Positions 1 to 5,363 of a stretch of 5,363 nt of DNA are shown here, piece by piece; within the stretch, counting starts at the first letter, position 1; every line of letters begins with the position of its first letter. Below the pieces are notes generated by a model. That model saw only the letters and a program-made list of their open reading frames with translations, was not told where the DNA came from and ran no database searches. This stretch comes from Acidovorax delafieldii (GTDB lineage: Bacteria > Pseudomonadota > Gammaproteobacteria > Burkholderiales > Burkholderiaceae_C): the NCBI GenBank assembly GCA_002327945.1, contig DCVY01000218.1:1-5363 (forward strand). The letters run 5' to 3'. The position numbers and the translations under genes are program-made.

Positions 1-236
1 GCCACGTAACCCAGGCCCAGCAATGTCAGGGGGAACAGCACGCCATCCACCACCTTGCGGCCAAACAGGATGGAGCGCGGTTCATCGCGTTGCAACGTGC
101 GGCGCAATGTGAAAACGATCAGCCAGGCCAGCGCCACGCACACGGCCAGCGTCCCCAGTTCGACCAGTACCGTGGGCTGTGCCAAGGCCCGAAACCACTG
201 CAGCACATCGTCAAACACCGGCGAAACAGACTGCAT
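1..236 (-). CDS. Probable MscS-family mechanosensitive ion channel, N-terminal part (runs off window)
   Basis: Only the first 78 codons are visible; the gene continues beyond position 1. The chosen start is the ATG at 236-234, 5 bp after the stop of the crotonase gene, with a purine-rich GGAAGG about 10 nt upstream inside the end of that gene. A GTG overlapping the upstream stop codon is an in-frame alternative. The peptide begins MQSVSPVFDDVLQWF. It has a hydrophobic segment at about residues 24-44 (ELGTLAVCVALAWLIVF), a basic loop (RRTLQRDEPR), and a second hydrophobic stretch from about residue 62 (VVDGVLFPLTLLGLGYV). Two N-terminal membrane helices joined by a short charged loop fit the transmembrane region of multi-helix MscS-like channels of Burkholderiales, which release solutes on hypo-osmotic shock. 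The diagnostic pore helix and beta domain lie outside the window, so another polytopic membrane protein is possible. The short gap suggests co-transcription with the crotonase gene. Confidence 0.6.
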   Translation of the reverse strand, partial: MQSVSPVFDDVLQWFRALAQPTVLVELGTLAVCVALAWLIVFTLRRTLQRDEPRSILFGRKVVDGVLFPLTLLGLGYV

Positions 237-241
237 GGGCG

Positions 242-1027
242 TCACACCTTCCACGCCGGCGCGCGCTTATCGGCAAAGGCCCGAGCGCCCTCTTGGGCCG
301 CCGCGTCCATCATGTTGGCGGCCATGGCCTGGCCGGCCAGCTGGTAGGCGGCATCCAGGCCCAGCTCACGCTGCTGGTAGACCAGCGCCTTACCCATGGC
401 CACCGCCACGCGGGGTTTTTGCACAATCGACTGCACGAGTTTTTCCACCTGGGCATCCAGCGCCTCGGGCGCCACCACATGGTTGACCAGACCCTGCGCC
501 AGCGCCGTGGGGGCGTCGATGAAATCGCCGGTGAGCAGCATTTCCATGGCGCGCTTGGCCGGCATGTTGCGCACCAGCGGAACACTGGGTGTGGCGCAGA
601 AAAGGCCGTAATGGATGCCACTGGTGGCAAAGCTGGCGCTGTCGGATGCCACGGCCAGATCGCACTGCGCCACCAGCTGGCAACCAGCGGCGGTGGCCAT
701 GCCCTGCACTCGCGCGATCACGGGCACCGGCAGCTTGTGAATGGTCAGCATCATGCGGCTGCATTGCGCAAAAAGCTGCTGGTACCAGGCCAGTTCGGGG
801 TGGGCCGCCATGTCCTTGAGGTTGTGGCCGGCACAAAATGCCTTGCCCTCGGCCGCCAGCACCACCACGCGCGCGCCGTCGTCGCGGGCAACGGCATCCA
901 GTGCCTGCTGCAGCGCAGTCAGCATCTCGGAGCCCAGCGCATTGAAGCGGGAGGGGTCGTTCAGGGTCAGTGTCACCACACCGCGTGCATCGCGCGCGAC
1001 CCGTAGCAGGCCATCAGAATCCGTCAT
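242..1027 (-). CDS. Crotonase-fold (enoyl-CoA hydratase/isomerase family) protein, ECHDC3-like, without the classical catalytic glutamates
   Basis: A full-length 261-residue crotonase, the usual size for single-domain family members. I start it at the ATG at 1027-1025, which has a good Shine-Dalgarno AAGAGG 6 nt upstream; the frame also opens 5 codons earlier with TTG, but that would put the SD inside the gene. Family marks are RFNALGSEM (27-35), the CoA-binding/oxyanion segment GKAFCAGHNLKDM (61-73), and GMATAAGCQLVAQCDLAVAS (109-128), followed by SFATSGIHYGLFC. In classical enoyl-CoA hydratase the two catalytic glutamates lie in GGGCEL and QPE, 20 residues apart; here those positions are Gln117 and Gly137. 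The pattern AAGCQLVA...FATSGIHYGLFC is the ECHDC3-like type. It probably binds an acyl-CoA, but ordinary hydration of enoyl-CoA is doubtful and the substrate is unknown. It appears co-transcribed with the membrane protein gene that follows 5 bp later. Confidence 0.9.
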   Translation of the reverse strand: MTDSDGLLRVARDARGVVTLTLNDPSRFNALGSEMLTALQQALDAVARDDGARVVVLAAEGKAFCAGHNLKDMAAHPELAWYQQLFAQCSRMMLTIHKLPVPVIARVQGMATAAGCQLVAQCDLAVASDSASFATSGIHYGLFCATPSVPLVRNMPAKRAMEMLLTGDFIDAPTALAQGLVNHVVAPEALDAQVEKLVQSIVQKPRVAVAMGKALVYQQRELGLDAAYQLAGQAMAANMMDAAAQEGARAFADKRAPAWKV

Positions 1028-1033
1028 CGGGGA

Positions 1034-1039
1034 CCTCTT
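1034..1039 (-). promoter_or_regulatory. Ribosome binding site deciding the crotonase start
   Basis: AAGAGG on the minus strand with a 6-nt spacer (TCCCCG) to the ATG at 1027. This favours the ATG over the in-frame TTG at 1042. The site lies only 8 bp from the inverted end of the IS remnant at 1048, so the insertion left the ribosome site intact but separated it from whatever lay upstream. Confidence 0.7.
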
Positions 1040-1047
1040 CAAAAATT

Positions 1048-1067
1048 AACCCGGCAGCCTGTCGGCC
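1048..1067 (+). repeat. Putative terminal inverted repeat, crotonase-proximal end
   Basis: Reads AACCCGGCAGCCTGTCGGCC on the plus strand (outside to inside). It pairs with the reverse complement of 1399-1418, differing at 3 of 20 positions. It lies on the side of the transposase stop codon, as an IS end should. Confidence 0.55.
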
Positions 1068-1091
1068 TTGAGGCTTTTCAAAACAGTTCGA

Positions 1092-1111
1092 TTTTGAAGT
1101 TGCTCAAAATA
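1092..1111. repeat. AT-rich inverted repeat inside the IS remnant
   Basis: ATTTTGA (1092-1098) and TCAAAAT (1105-1111) form a perfect 7-bp stem around a 6-nt loop. There is no GC-rich stem and no following T-run on either strand, so it is not a typical terminator. It may be part of the subterminal structure of the IS end. Confidence 0.4.
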
Positions 1112-1141
1112 CAGGCACTTCTGGTCGAATTTTCAGCTTTT

Positions 1142-1160
1142 TTGCCGGTTTTCACGGCAA
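1142..1160. repeat. Short hairpin downstream of the transposase fragment
   Basis: TTGCCG (1142-1147) and CGGCAA (1155-1160) form a 6-bp stem with a 7-nt loop, starting 10 bp past the stop codon of the transposase fragment. On the minus strand it is followed by a run of A, not T, so it does not look like an intrinsic terminator in the direction of the genes. Confidence 0.35.
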
Positions 1161-1169
1161 TTCTGTCCG

Positions 1170-1295
1170 TCATCCATATTTTGGACGCAGTACCGCCATG
1201 CGCTTGACGTTCCTGGCCAGGCAAACCAGATTCCATTCACCCGTGACTTTGCGCAAACCACGCACCGAGAACTGCCTGAACACGAATGCCTCGAA
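1170..1295 (-). pseudogene. Transposase C-terminal fragment (IS1182-like, DDE type)
   Basis: The minus strand reads 41 residues from Phe at 1295 to a TGA at 1172-1170. Key part: FRQFSVRGLRKVTGEWNLVC, followed by LARNVKRMAVL. This matches the conserved C-terminus of DDE transposases of the IS1182 type, where a (G)FRxFxLRGLxKVxGEWxLVCxAxNxxR(L/M) segment follows the last catalytic glutamate region. A TAG stop lies about five codons upstream of the first recognisable residue, there is no start codon, and the catalytic core is absent. It is therefore a dead fragment, not a gene. The family identification comes from memory of the motif. Confidence 0.7.
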
Positions 1296-1324
1296 ATGCG
1301 AAAGATTCTAAATTTCGAGAATCT
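1290..1324. repeat. Overlapping inverted repeats at the break point of the transposase fragment
   Basis: CTCGAAAT (1290-1297) pairs with ATTTCGAG (1312-1319), and AGATTCT (1303-1309) pairs with AGAATCT (1318-1324), giving two mutually exclusive stems. They lie where transposase similarity stops, which may mark the deletion junction of the element. Confidence 0.45.
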
Positions 1325-1398
1325 GGTCCGCTTCAAGGCTTGCACCTTTTGAATTCTGCAAGTGGCTCAAGCTGACAAGAAAAATCTTGGGGCTTTCC

Positions 1399-1418
1399 GT
1401 CCGACAGGCTACTGGGTT
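1399..1418 (-). repeat. Putative terminal inverted repeat, adk-proximal end
   Basis: On the minus strand (outside to inside) it reads AACCCAGTAGCCTGTCGGAC, matching 1048-1067 at 17 of 20 positions with a 10-nt uninterrupted core. Confidence 0.55.
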
Positions 1419-1453
1419 GAATGGCCATCACAAGCGTGCGGGCCAGCACAGGT

Positions 1454-1580
1454 GCCGCCGACCAACGGCCTGCCGGGCAAGCCCGGTGGCTCTCGTGAAT
1501 ATGGGCTCTGTCAAGCGTGCATCGGCGGCAACCGGTCGTTGCGCTCCCGCAGGCAATCCTGGGTACGAGTGGTCGGCGGC
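1454..1580. repeat. 11-bp perfect inverted repeat flanking about 105 bp
   Basis: GCCGCCGACCA (1454-1464) is the exact reverse complement of TGGTCGGCGGC (1570-1580). It could be the ends or subterminal repeats of another small mobile fragment, or the base of a long RNA stem. The GC-rich composition makes a chance match more likely than in average DNA. Confidence 0.35.
1473..1486. repeat. GC-rich hairpin
   Basis: CCGGGCAAGCCCGG: a perfect 6-bp GC stem with only two central bases, so the real hairpin would open the inner pair or two. No T-run follows on either strand, so it is not a standard rho-independent terminator, although it could slow transcription leaving adk. Confidence 0.4.
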
Positions 1581-1700
1581 GGGTCAAGTTAGCGATCGCT
1601 GTCCATGGCCATCCAGTGGTTGACCGACCTTTACCCACACTGCCCCGCTCACCCCCGAGTTTCTTCCATCATCCAGGGTGCTTCGCTCGGATCATGAACG

Positions 1701-2372
<672 letters not shown>

Positions 2373-2444
2373 TTAGAAATCAGTTGGCACTGCTGGCAGC
2401 GGGCGCAGGCAAACGCCCGAGACGCAGTGCTCTCTTTGCGGTCA

Positions 2445-2453
2445 AGGATAGCA
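2445..2453 (-). promoter_or_regulatory. Candidate extended -10 promoter for adk
   Basis: The minus strand reads TGCTATCCT: a TGn extension followed by TATCCT (4 of 6 matches to TATAAT). Transcription would start near 2438, leaving an adk leader of about 80 nt. The -35 region has no good match, as is tolerated for extended -10 promoters. It lies in the only sizeable gap between kdsB and adk, but the assignment is by eye only. Confidence 0.35.
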
Positions 2454-2515
2454 TGTGAGTGCCTGGCCCTGGCCTGCGGCGGCGCCTTCCAAATCAGGTG
2501 GCGGCGCGCCTGGTT

Positions 2516-3322
2516 TCAGGCCAGCAGCGCCCGCACCCGGCTCAGGTCTGCCGGGGTGTCCACGCCCGGGCCGGGGGCCTGCGCGGCAATGTGCACGGCG
2601 ATGCGGTGGCCATGCCAAAGTGCCCGCAATTGCTCCAGCGCCTCCACCGCCTCGGTGGGGGCCTGGGTCAGACCAGGGAACTGCCGCAGAAAACCCGCGC
2701 GGTAGCTGTAGATGCCGATATGGCGCAGCGGCGCAAATCCGTGCAGGGCACCTACGCCTGGTGTGGCCTGCGCTGCATCCCCTTGCCACCAGGCCTGGCC
2801 TGCATGGTCTCGCGCGTGCGGAATCGGTGCGCGGCTGAAATAGTGGGCCAGGCCCCGCGCGTCCAGCACCACCTTGACGACGTTGGGGTTCTCATAATCT
2901 GCCAATGTGTGAATGGCATGGGCTGCCGTGCCCATGCTGGCTTCGGGGTGTGCGGTCAACAGGGCCGCCACCGCATCAATGAGCGCGGGGTCCATCAGGG
3001 GTTCATCACCCTGCACATTGACCACTACGGCGTCGCCGTCCAGTCCCAGTTGGGTGCAGGCTTCTGCCAGCCGGTCACTGCCGCTGGCGTGGTCGGTGCG
3101 CGTAAGCAAGGCGTGCACCCCGTGGACCTGGCAGGCCTGCAGGATGCGCGGGTCATCCGCAGCCACCACCACGCGGGTTGCAGCGCTTTGCACGGCGCGG
3201 CGGGCCACATGCACCACCATGGGCACACCGGCGATGTCGGCCAGGGGCTTGTCGGGCAGGCGGCTGGATGCCATGCGTGCCGGGATCAGCACCGTGAAGC
3301 CCGTTGCCGTGGCTGGGCTCAC
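2516..3322 (-). CDS. kdsB: CMP-Kdo synthetase (3-deoxy-manno-octulosonate cytidylyltransferase)
   Basis: Cytosolic enzyme that activates Kdo with CTP to CMP-Kdo, the donor used by WaaA to attach Kdo to lipid A precursor. Visible motifs are the nucleotide-binding [15 protein letters not shown] (13-27), THE substrate-region [10 protein letters not shown] (75-84), the metal/CTP-binding VNVQGDEP (101-108), NPNVVKVV (145-152), YFSRAPIP (161-168), RHIGIYSYR (200-208), EQLRALWHG and the C-terminal VDTPADL. At 268 residues it is about 20 longer than the E. coli enzyme, partly because of a Gly/Ala-rich, Trp-containing insert at about 170-198. The start codon is GTG, inside the GTGA overlap with the stop of the preceding Trm112 gene, indicating translational coupling; an in-frame Met at residue 17 lies within the binding motif and cannot be the start. 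Confidence 0.97.
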   Translation of the reverse strand: MSPATATGFTVLIPARMASSRLPDKPLADIAGVPMVVHVARRAVQSAATRVVVAADDPRILQACQVHGVHALLTRTDHASGSDRLAEACTQLGLDGDAVVVNVQGDEPLMDPALIDAVAALLTAHPEASMGTAAHAIHTLADYENPNVVKVVLDARGLAHYFSRAPIPHARDHAGQAWWQGDAAQATPGVGALHGFAPLRHIGIYSYRAGFLRQFPGLTQAPTEAVEALEQLRALWHGHRIAVHIAAQAPGPGVDTPADLSRVRALLA

Positions 3323-3501
3323 GCCTCCAGCTCCTTGTCGGTCAGCGTGCGCGCCTCATTTTCCAACAGCACAGGAATGTCGTCGCGCACGGGGTAGGCC
3401 AGGCGCGCGCTGCGCGACACCAGTTCCTGGCGCTCGCGGTCATAGGTCAACGGACCTTTGGTGACGGGGCAGACCAGCAATTCAAGCAGTTTGGGATCCA
3501 T
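3319..3501 (-). CDS. Trm112-like protein (UPF0434/YcaR family)
   Basis: A 60-residue protein, the usual length for bacterial YcaR-type proteins, beginning [18 protein letters not shown] and containing [18 protein letters not shown], the family signature. Eukaryotic and archaeal Trm112 is a zinc-binding partner that activates methyltransferases; the role of the bacterial version is unsettled. E. coli YcaR has a CPVC pair and a further cysteine in QELICK; here these read CPVT and QELVSR, leaving Cys11 as the only cysteine, so a Cys-based zinc site is not possible. The ATG at 3501 follows lpxK by 18 bp, with GGAA in the gap as a weak ribosome site. Its 3' end overlaps kdsB, matching the conserved lpxK-ycaR-kdsB neighbourhood seen in other Gram-negative bacteria. 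Confidence 0.93.
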   Translation of the reverse strand: MDPKLLELLVCPVTKGPLTYDRERQELVSRSARLAYPVRDDIPVLLENEARTLTDKELEA

Positions 3502-3519
3502 GGTGACGTTTTCCGGAAA

Positions 3520-4578
3520 TCAGGCAGAGGAGGATGATAGCGGCGCGGCCCGCCACGGCGCGAGCCGGACATCCAGTGCCGCCAGGAAGGCGGGATCGAC
3601 CTCCAACTCCAGCGGCACGGCCAGTGCATCGGGGTGCAGCGGCCAGAGCTTCACGGCGTCTTTTTCAGTGCAAATCAGCGGTATTTTCTTATCGACAAAG
3701 CGCTTCCAGCTATTGAAATCATAGTGGTCCGGCAATGCCTCGGCGCCTGCCAGTTGCAGGCCTTGCGTCCGCAGCATGGCAAAGAACTCTGCGGGTCGGG
3801 CGACCGCTGCCACAGCATGCACCGGGGCTTCGCGCAGAGACGCCAGTGGCACTTGCTGGCCATCCGCGCGCAAAGCATGGGGCGCCAGCCGGCGCTGCAG
3901 CGCAAAACTGGGTGCGTGCCCGGTGGGGGGCTTGCCGGCGTACAACACCCAGTCCACATGGCGCGGCCAGGGTTCGCGCAGGGGGCCTGCGGGCAGCAGA
4001 AAGCTGTTGCCCACGCCGTCGCTGTTGAAGACGCAAATCTCCAGGTCACGCGCCAGGGCCAGGTGCTGCAGGCCGTCGTCGCACACCAGGATATCGGTGC
4101 CGGGGTGCGCGGCCAGCAGCGCGCGCGCCGCCGTGATGCGCCGTGGTGCCACAAAAACGGGCGCATGGGTGGCGCGAGCGATCAGGGCGGGCTCATCCCC
4201 GACTTCCCGGGCCGGGCTGTCGGGCTGCACCGCGCGGCAGTCGTGGGTGCTGCGGCCATAGCCACGCGAGACCACACCGGGCCGCCAACCCTGCGCCTGC
4301 AGATGCCGCACCAAGGCAATCACCACGGGGGTCTTGCCCGCGCCGCCGGCAATCACGTTGCCCACCACGATAACGGGCGGGCCGGGGTGCTCGGTGCGCA
4401 GCACGCGCAGCCGGTAGAGCCAACGACGCAGCGCTACCAGGGCTCCATAGGCCAGAGACAACGGCCACAAGGCCCAGGCGGCAGGCCCGTGGGAGCGCCA
4501 GATGCGGGCCAGGAGGCGGCCGGCGGCCGGGGTAGCGGCGGGAGAAGACGAGGGCGGCTGCGGCCCGGCGGCAGCCAT
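3520..4578 (-). CDS. lpxK: Tetraacyldisaccharide 4'-kinase (lipid A 4'-kinase)
   Basis: Inner-membrane enzyme of the Raetz pathway that uses ATP to phosphorylate the 4' position of tetraacyldisaccharide-1-phosphate, giving lipid IVA. The 352 residues include a non-conserved Ala/Pro-rich start (2-20), the N-terminal membrane-associated helix (about 31-57), Walker [12 protein letters not shown] (73-83), SRGYG (104-108), GDEP (127-130), the Walker B-like, DDGLQH motif (167-172) with its catalytic/metal-binding aspartates, [16 protein letters not shown] and CTEKDAVKL. The ATG at 4578 starts 5 bp after the exbD stop without a clear Shine-Dalgarno sequence, suggesting translational coupling. A Ser-rich tail ends the protein. 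A local AT-rich patch codes for [15 protein letters not shown] between two conserved motifs and is described separately. Confidence 0.97.
   Translation of the reverse strand: MAAAGPQPPSSSPAATPAAGRLLARIWRSHGPAAWALWPLSLAYGALVALRRWLYRLRVLRTEHPGPPVIVVGNVIAGGAGKTPVVIALVRHLQAQGWRPGVVSRGYGRSTHDCRAVQPDSPAREVGDEPALIARATHAPVFVAPRRITAARALLAAHPGTDILVCDDGLQHLALARDLEICVFNSDGVGNSFLLPAGPLREPWPRHVDWVLYAGKPPTGHAPSFALQRRLAPHALRADGQQVPLASLREAPVHAVAAVARPAEFFAMLRTQGLQLAGAEALPDHYDFNSWKRFVDKKIPLICTEKDAVKLWPLHPDALAVPLELEVDPAFLAALDVRLAPWRAAPLSSSSA
3661..3720 (-). other. AT-rich patch within lpxK, possibly a domesticated intergenic-type repeat
   Basis: By hand count 23 of 60 bases are G or C (38%), far below the surrounding coding DNA. 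The minus strand contains ATAGCTGGAAGCGCTTTGTC followed by GATAAG, with the palindrome AAGCGCTT at 3698-3705. This resembles, from memory, one arm of the short dispersed repeat found in Comamonadaceae genomes (ATAGCTGCTnGCGCTTnnnnnATAAG type). It is in frame and codes for the variable linker between LPDHYDF and CTEKDAVKL. The compositional shift is observed; the repeat origin is inferred. Confidence 0.35.
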
Positions 4579-4583
4579 TGCGT

Positions 4584-5021
4584 CTAGCGGCCATTGCCCG
4601 CGCGGGCCGATGCCGAAGACTGCGTGGCAAACGTGATCTGGCTGAGGCCCACGCGCCGCGCAGCTTCCATCACGGTAACGACAGACTGGTGCGGCGCAAT
4701 GGCGTCCGCACTGATGATGACCACGGTGCCCTGGCCCGCACTGTCCACCTGGCCCAGCGCACGGGCCACGGCGTCCACGCTCTTGCCGTCGACGGTGGTC
4801 TTGTTGACTGCATAGCGGCCATCGGCCGCCACGGCCACGATCACTTCCTTGGGATGGTCGCGCTGCTGCTCGGTGTCGGCCACGGGCAGCGTCAGTTGCA
4901 GTTCGGTGAACTTGCTGTAGGTGGTGGTCAGCATCATGAAGATGAGGATCACCAGCAGCACATCGATGAACGGGATCAGGTTGATCTCCGGCTCTTCCTT
5001 CTGGCGGGGGCGGAAATTCAT
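4584..5021 (-). CDS. exbD: ExbD/TolR-family biopolymer transport protein
   Basis: Inner-membrane partner of ExbB in the proton-driven motor that energises outer-membrane transport through a TonB-like protein. The 145-residue protein has a short charged cytoplasmic start ([12 protein letters not shown]), one membrane helix at about 14-34 ([20 protein letters not shown]) carrying the essential proton-conducting Asp20 (equivalent to Asp25 of E. coli ExbD), and a periplasmic domain ending in LSQITFATQ plus a variable Ala/Ser/Arg tail. It follows exbB after 51 bp; only a weak AAAGAA-type ribosome site precedes the ATG. TolR is closely related, but the pairing with exbB next to lpxK and the absence of tolA/tolB here favour ExbD. 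No TonB gene is visible; it may lie upstream outside the window. Confidence 0.93.
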   Translation of the reverse strand: MNFRPRQKEEPEINLIPFIDVLLVILIFMMLTTTYSKFTELQLTLPVADTEQQRDHPKEVIVAVAADGRYAVNKTTVDGKSVDAVARALGQVDSAGQGTVVIISADAIAPHQSVVTVMEAARRVGLSQITFATQSSASARAGNGR

Positions 5022-5072
5022 CGGCAGGTTCTTTCAGGCGAATGGCTGGGCAGCACCGCGGGGCGCTGGGGC

Positions 5073-5363
5073 TTACTTACGCAGCCGCAAGATATGGCGC
5101 ACAAACTGCTCGGAGGCCAGCTCCAGCGTCAGCAGATAAGCGTCCACAAGGCTGCGGAAATAACGCCAGAAAATCAGCGCCGGTATCGCCACGATGAGGC
5201 CGAACGCCGTGTTGTATAGCGCAACCGAGATGCCGTGCGCCAGCTGTGCCGGATTGCCGCCACCCATGGCCTGGCTGGCGCCCCCGGTGCCCACCTGCGA
5301 GCCAAAGATTTCGATCATGCCGATCACGGTGCCCAGCAGGCCCAGCAGCGGGGCCGCCGAAGC
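5073..5363 (-). CDS. exbB: ExbB/TolQ/MotA-type proton channel protein, C-terminal part (runs off window)
   Basis: The frame is open to the window edge, so 96 C-terminal residues are visible and the N-terminus is missing. The visible part begins [20 protein letters not shown], the hallmark of the family's second membrane helix region, continues through a Gly-rich loop ([20 protein letters not shown]), and then gives the third helix [22 protein letters not shown] with the conserved Thr facing the proton path. It ends in a cytoplasmic tail, VRHILRLRK. ExbB pentamers surround the ExbD helices and form the channel. It heads the visible operon; its promoter is outside the window. TolQ is the main alternative, judged less likely from the neighbours. 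Confidence 0.93.
   Translation of the reverse strand, partial: ASAAPLLGLLGTVIGMIEIFGSQVGTGGASQAMGGGNPAQLAHGISVALYNTAFGLIVAIPALIFWRYFRSLVDAYLLTLELASEQFVRHILRLRK

Larger units (their letters stand above)
1048..1418 (-). mobile_element. Decayed insertion sequence remnant (IS1182-like), about 371 bp, with both inverted ends
   Basis: Two 20-bp sequences in inverted orientation (1048-1067 and 1399-1418) match at 17 of 20 positions, including an uninterrupted AGCCTGTCGG. Between them lies a minus-strand stretch coding for the C-terminus of a DDE transposase, in the orientation expected for the element. A complete IS1182-family element would be about 1.5-2 kb, so most of the transposase gene has been lost, leaving a MITE-sized derivative. 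The segment is visibly more AT-rich than the flanking genes and contains several short hairpins. I found no convincing target-site duplication. The family assignment rests on the residual protein; the boundaries rest on the inverted repeat. Confidence 0.55.
1419..1700. other. Unassigned, repeat-rich stretch between adk and the IS remnant
   Basis: About 280 bp without a recognisable gene. Short open frames exist on both strands, but none has a recognisable protein or a convincing ribosome site. It contains an 11-bp inverted repeat, a GC-rich hairpin, a small GCAAC/GTTGC stem (1528-1542), the palindrome AGCGATCGCT (1591-1600), and a direct repeat ATGGCCATC (1420-1428 and near 1604-1612). It has no clear intrinsic terminator for adk. 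It could be further decayed mobile DNA, a structured RNA, or plain intergenic sequence; I cannot decide between these. Confidence 0.5.

Noticed and set aside
179..1006. 275-codon open frame on the plus strand opposite the crotonase gene
   Set aside because: Rich in His/Gln/Gly/Arg with no recognisable domain; an antisense shadow typical of high-GC DNA over a clearly real gene.
1304..1309. TAGAAT-like -10 hexamer on the minus strand (near 1305-1310) as a promoter for the crotonase gene
   Set aside because: The only reasonable -35 (TTGAAG) would need a 20-bp spacer, too long for sigma70; left as unproven.
1399..1423. Integron-type attC core site (GTTGAAT at 1416-1422 fits GTTRRRY)
   Set aside because: No matching partner core, no cassette gene and no integrase; the sequence is better explained as an IS end.
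1333..1638. 101-codon minus-strand open frame across the IS end and the unassigned stretch
   Set aside because: Crosses the putative element boundary, has no ribosome site I trust, and shows no recognisable protein sequence.
1681..1700. Intrinsic terminator directly after adk
   Set aside because: No GC-rich stem followed by a T-run on the minus strand could be found here.
2459..3397. 312-codon plus-strand open frame opposite kdsB
   Set aside because: Its extent follows the codon pattern of kdsB on the other strand, and the product resembles no protein I recognise.
3510..3519. Palindrome TTTCCGGAAA between lpxK and the Trm112 gene as an operator
   Set aside because: It overlaps the ribosome site region within an operon and only 18 bp are non-coding; a 10-bp palindrome alone is weak evidence.
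3634..4587. 317-codon plus-strand open frame opposite lpxK
   Set aside because: Shadow of lpxK; lpxK carries all its family motifs, whereas this frame is low-complexity Gly/His/Arg/Gln.
4578..5219. 213-codon plus-strand open frame opposite exbD and exbB
   Set aside because: Runs antisense across two well-supported genes and is His/Gly/Gln-rich without motifs.

Overview
The window looks like chromosomal DNA of a Burkholderiales bacterium, most likely a member of the Comamonadaceae (Acidovorax/Comamonas-like). The pointers are high GC content, the protein sequences, and the gene order exbB-exbD-lpxK-Trm112-kdsB-adk. This is inferred from protein features and remembered gene order, not from a database search. 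Every gene I can support is on the minus strand, so transcription runs from high to low coordinates.

Right part (5363 down to 2516): a compact envelope operon. It holds the C-terminal part of ExbB (cut by the window edge), ExbD (energy-transducing inner-membrane proteins), LpxK (lipid A 4'-kinase), a 60-residue Trm112/YcaR-type protein, and KdsB (CMP-Kdo synthetase). Gaps are 51, 5 and 18 bp, and Trm112 and kdsB overlap by 4 nt (GTGA). LpxK and KdsB both serve the lipid A-Kdo core of LPS; ExbB/ExbD use the proton motive force to power outer-membrane processes. After a 158-bp gap with a plausible extended -10 promoter comes adk (adenylate kinase, 2357-1701).

Middle part (1028-1700): 673 bp without an intact gene. 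It contains a decayed insertion sequence of about 371 bp (1048-1418). Near-matching 20-bp inverted ends (17/20) bracket a short C-terminal piece of a DDE transposase resembling the IS1182 family. Beyond it, 1419-1700 is GC-rich, rich in inverted repeats, and has no ORF I recognise.

Left part (1027 down to 1): a crotonase-fold protein of the ECHDC3-like type lacking both catalytic glutamates of classical enoyl-CoA hydratase. Five bp later begins what is probably an MscS-family mechanosensitive channel, cut by the window edge. The IS remnant ends only about 20 bp upstream of the crotonase start codon, so it has probably altered how these two genes are transcribed.

I see no CRISPR array, tRNA, rRNA, defence locus or phage genes. 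Apart from the IS remnant and the unexplained stretch next to it, this is an ordinary housekeeping region. The large plus-strand open frames opposite lpxK, kdsB, the crotonase gene and exbD are high-GC shadows.
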